Source of the DNA: Naumovozyma dairenensis CBS 421
Lineage: Eukaryota; Ascomycota; Saccharomycetes; Saccharomycetales; Saccharomycetaceae
Assembly (NCBI RefSeq): GCF_000227115.2
Contig: NC_016481.1
Span: 372,001-436,000, forward strand
Length of the DNA: 64,000 bases
Direction: 5' to 3'
Positions 62,898-64,000 of this stretch are shown piece after piece. The position numbers were made by a program, and so were the translations under genes. The notes beneath the pieces are model-generated. The model did not search any database, was not told where the DNA came from, and saw only the letters and a program-made list of their open reading frames with translations. Position 1 is the stretch's first letter. Each line of letters starts with the position of its first letter.

Positions 62898-64000
62898 CTA
62901 ATCGATGGACATGATATCTAACTCTTTACTGTTATTAGCTTCACATTGTTTAACAACTTCATCGATCTTCTTTGAAGCCCATGTAAAACGAGGATTAATT
63001 AAAAATGGTCTCAAATCGAATCTATTATCATCAGGAGAATATTGCTCAGCATGATAACTTGGTGTTATCACAGTTTGCTTGTGTCTATTAATAGCATAAA
63101 AGAAAAAGAATCTTTTCACTTTCTCAGCAACTTGCGTTGGTGTCAATTTGGGAGTCCATTCATGTAATAATTTCAAAAACATAGAGTAAGGACCACATTT
63201 TTCTACTTTTCTCAAATAACCAAAAAGACTTAATTCTTCGTATGTCATACCCATATCTTTCTCGTCAGATTGTACATAATCTTTAGTAGTTGGCTCTAAT
63301 TCAGCTGTAGGTGTTGCATCTAAGAATTCTTGTAAAAGAGGCATTTCATACTCTTTAGAAGCATATGCAATGAATCTTTTTAAATCTGTCTTAGAAATAC
63401 CACCGATTGGGTTAATGTCAGCGGATGAACAATCATACTTGGTTAAATAACCTCTTAAACATTCATCAACATTCGCACTCCCAAGAACTAACAACCCACC
63501 TGCATTTTTAATTCCACGTACCCATGGTAACAATTGGGCAAAAAGATAAGCCAATACCATTCTCAAACGAGCCTGAATATTTTGTAGTGCTAAGTTTTCG
63601 GTTTGAGATCCACCAAATATCTTATATATGGGTTTTTTCCCAGTGGCAACTTCAAATAAAGAAACAACACTAGTGACCAAGGAATCCATGTTCAAATCGA
63701 CGTGATAAGACCCAATATGTCTAGATAGTTCTTTGCTTCTTGTTCTAGTTTCAATTGATGAGTTTTCCGTCCCCATAAAACATGTATGGAAAAACTTGCT
63801 AGCTAATTCTTGAGGATCAGTTGGAATCCAATCATCAGAGCTACGTGTTAGTTTTCTTACATCATAAATAACTTGTTGGTTCCCTTCTGATACTTCTTTA
63901 ACGACTAATCTACACATTGAATGGACAATCATGGCAGTAGCACACGAATCGATACCACCAGATAATGGCAAAAAATAACCAGTACCATTACAACGTCTTA
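62898..64000 (-). CDS. QNS1: Qns1, glutamine-dependent NAD+ synthetase (3' part, cut by window end)
   Basis: The frame is open to the window edge, so only about the last 367 of roughly 714 residues are present. The ATP pyrophosphatase signature LPLSGGIDSCATAM opens the synthetase domain. The segments GTENSS, GSANVDECLRGYLTKYDCSSADINPIGGISKTDLKRF (partly quoted by its parts here) and YHAEQYSPDDNRFDLRPFL fit the eukaryotic enzyme, which makes NAD+ from deamido-NAD+ using ammonia from an N-terminal glutaminase domain outside this window. S. cerevisiae QNS1 (YHR074W) is essential. The C-terminus IMSID is as in S. cerevisiae. Confidence 0.95.
   Translation of the reverse strand, partial: RRCNGTGYFLPLSGGIDSCATAMIVHSMCRLVVKEVSEGNQQVIYDVRKLTRSSDDWIPTDPQELASKFFHTCFMGTENSSIETRTRSKELSRHIGSYHVDLNMDSLVTSVVSLFEVATGKKPIYKIFGGSQTENLALQNIQARLRMVLAYLFAQLLPWVRGIKNAGGLLVLGSANVDECLRGYLTKYDCSSADINPIGGISKTDLKRFIAYASKEYEMPLLQEFLDATPTAELEPTTKDYVQSDEKDMGMTYEELSLFGYLRKVEKCGPYSMFLKLLHEWTPKLTPTQVAEKVKRFFFFYAINRHKQTVITPSYHAEQYSPDDNRFDLRPFLINPRFTWASKKIDEVVKQCEANNSKELDIMSID

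Overview
The window is nuclear DNA of a budding yeast of the family Saccharomycetaceae. The evidence is compact, mostly intron-poor genes, three protein-gene introns with yeast splice signals (GTATGT, with TACTAAC or close variants), tRNA genes with yeast-type poly-T terminators, and proteins that match Saccharomyces cerevisiae families nearly end to end. Coding regions are AT-rich, and the regulatory proteins carry long Asn, Gln, Asp and Ser tracts. The species cannot be fixed from the sequence. A post-genome-duplication yeast outside the Saccharomyces genus (Naumovozyma, Kazachstania or a relative) is my best guess.

The gene order follows S. cerevisiae chromosome VIII from YHR100C to YHR074W, with every orientation kept. 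From left to right: GEP4, an elongator tRNA-Met gene, SFB3, an HXT5-type and an HXT1/3/4-type hexose transporter, one arginyl-tRNA synthetase gene with two possible starts (mitochondrial and cytosolic), an intron-bearing tRNA-Ser(GCT), YNG2 and GAR1. A 20-N assembly gap follows. Then come MSN5, RPF1, RTC3, NAM8, STE12, SAM35, KSP1, LRP1, LAM4, the small spliced gene SAE3, IRE1, the YHR078W orthologue, NMD2 (spliced), PTC7 (in-frame intron), a gene I do not recognise, PPE1, and the 3' half of QNS1 running off the end. MSN5 belongs to the sister block on S. cerevisiae chromosome IV (YDR335W), while TRA1, YHR097C and IPI1 are missing from their expected slots. That is the pattern expected from different gene losses after whole-genome duplication.

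Regulatory sites fit the genes beside them: stress elements before HXT5 and RTC3, Rgt1-like and Mig1-like sites before the second HXT, a Gcn4 site before the arginyl-tRNA synthetase, PAC/RRPE elements before GAR1, RPF1 and LRP1, and a Ume6/URS1 core before the meiotic gene SAE3.

The main points for follow-up are: the PTC7 intron that encodes a membrane segment and can be spliced or retained; one-base frame breaks at A-runs in STE12, YHR078W and possibly the LAM4 tail; the dual-start arginyl-tRNA synthetase; an enlarged lumenal N-terminus and linker repeats in Ire1; a long inverted repeat upstream of NAM8; and the unrecognised 432-residue protein, which has a faint HMG-box-like segment.
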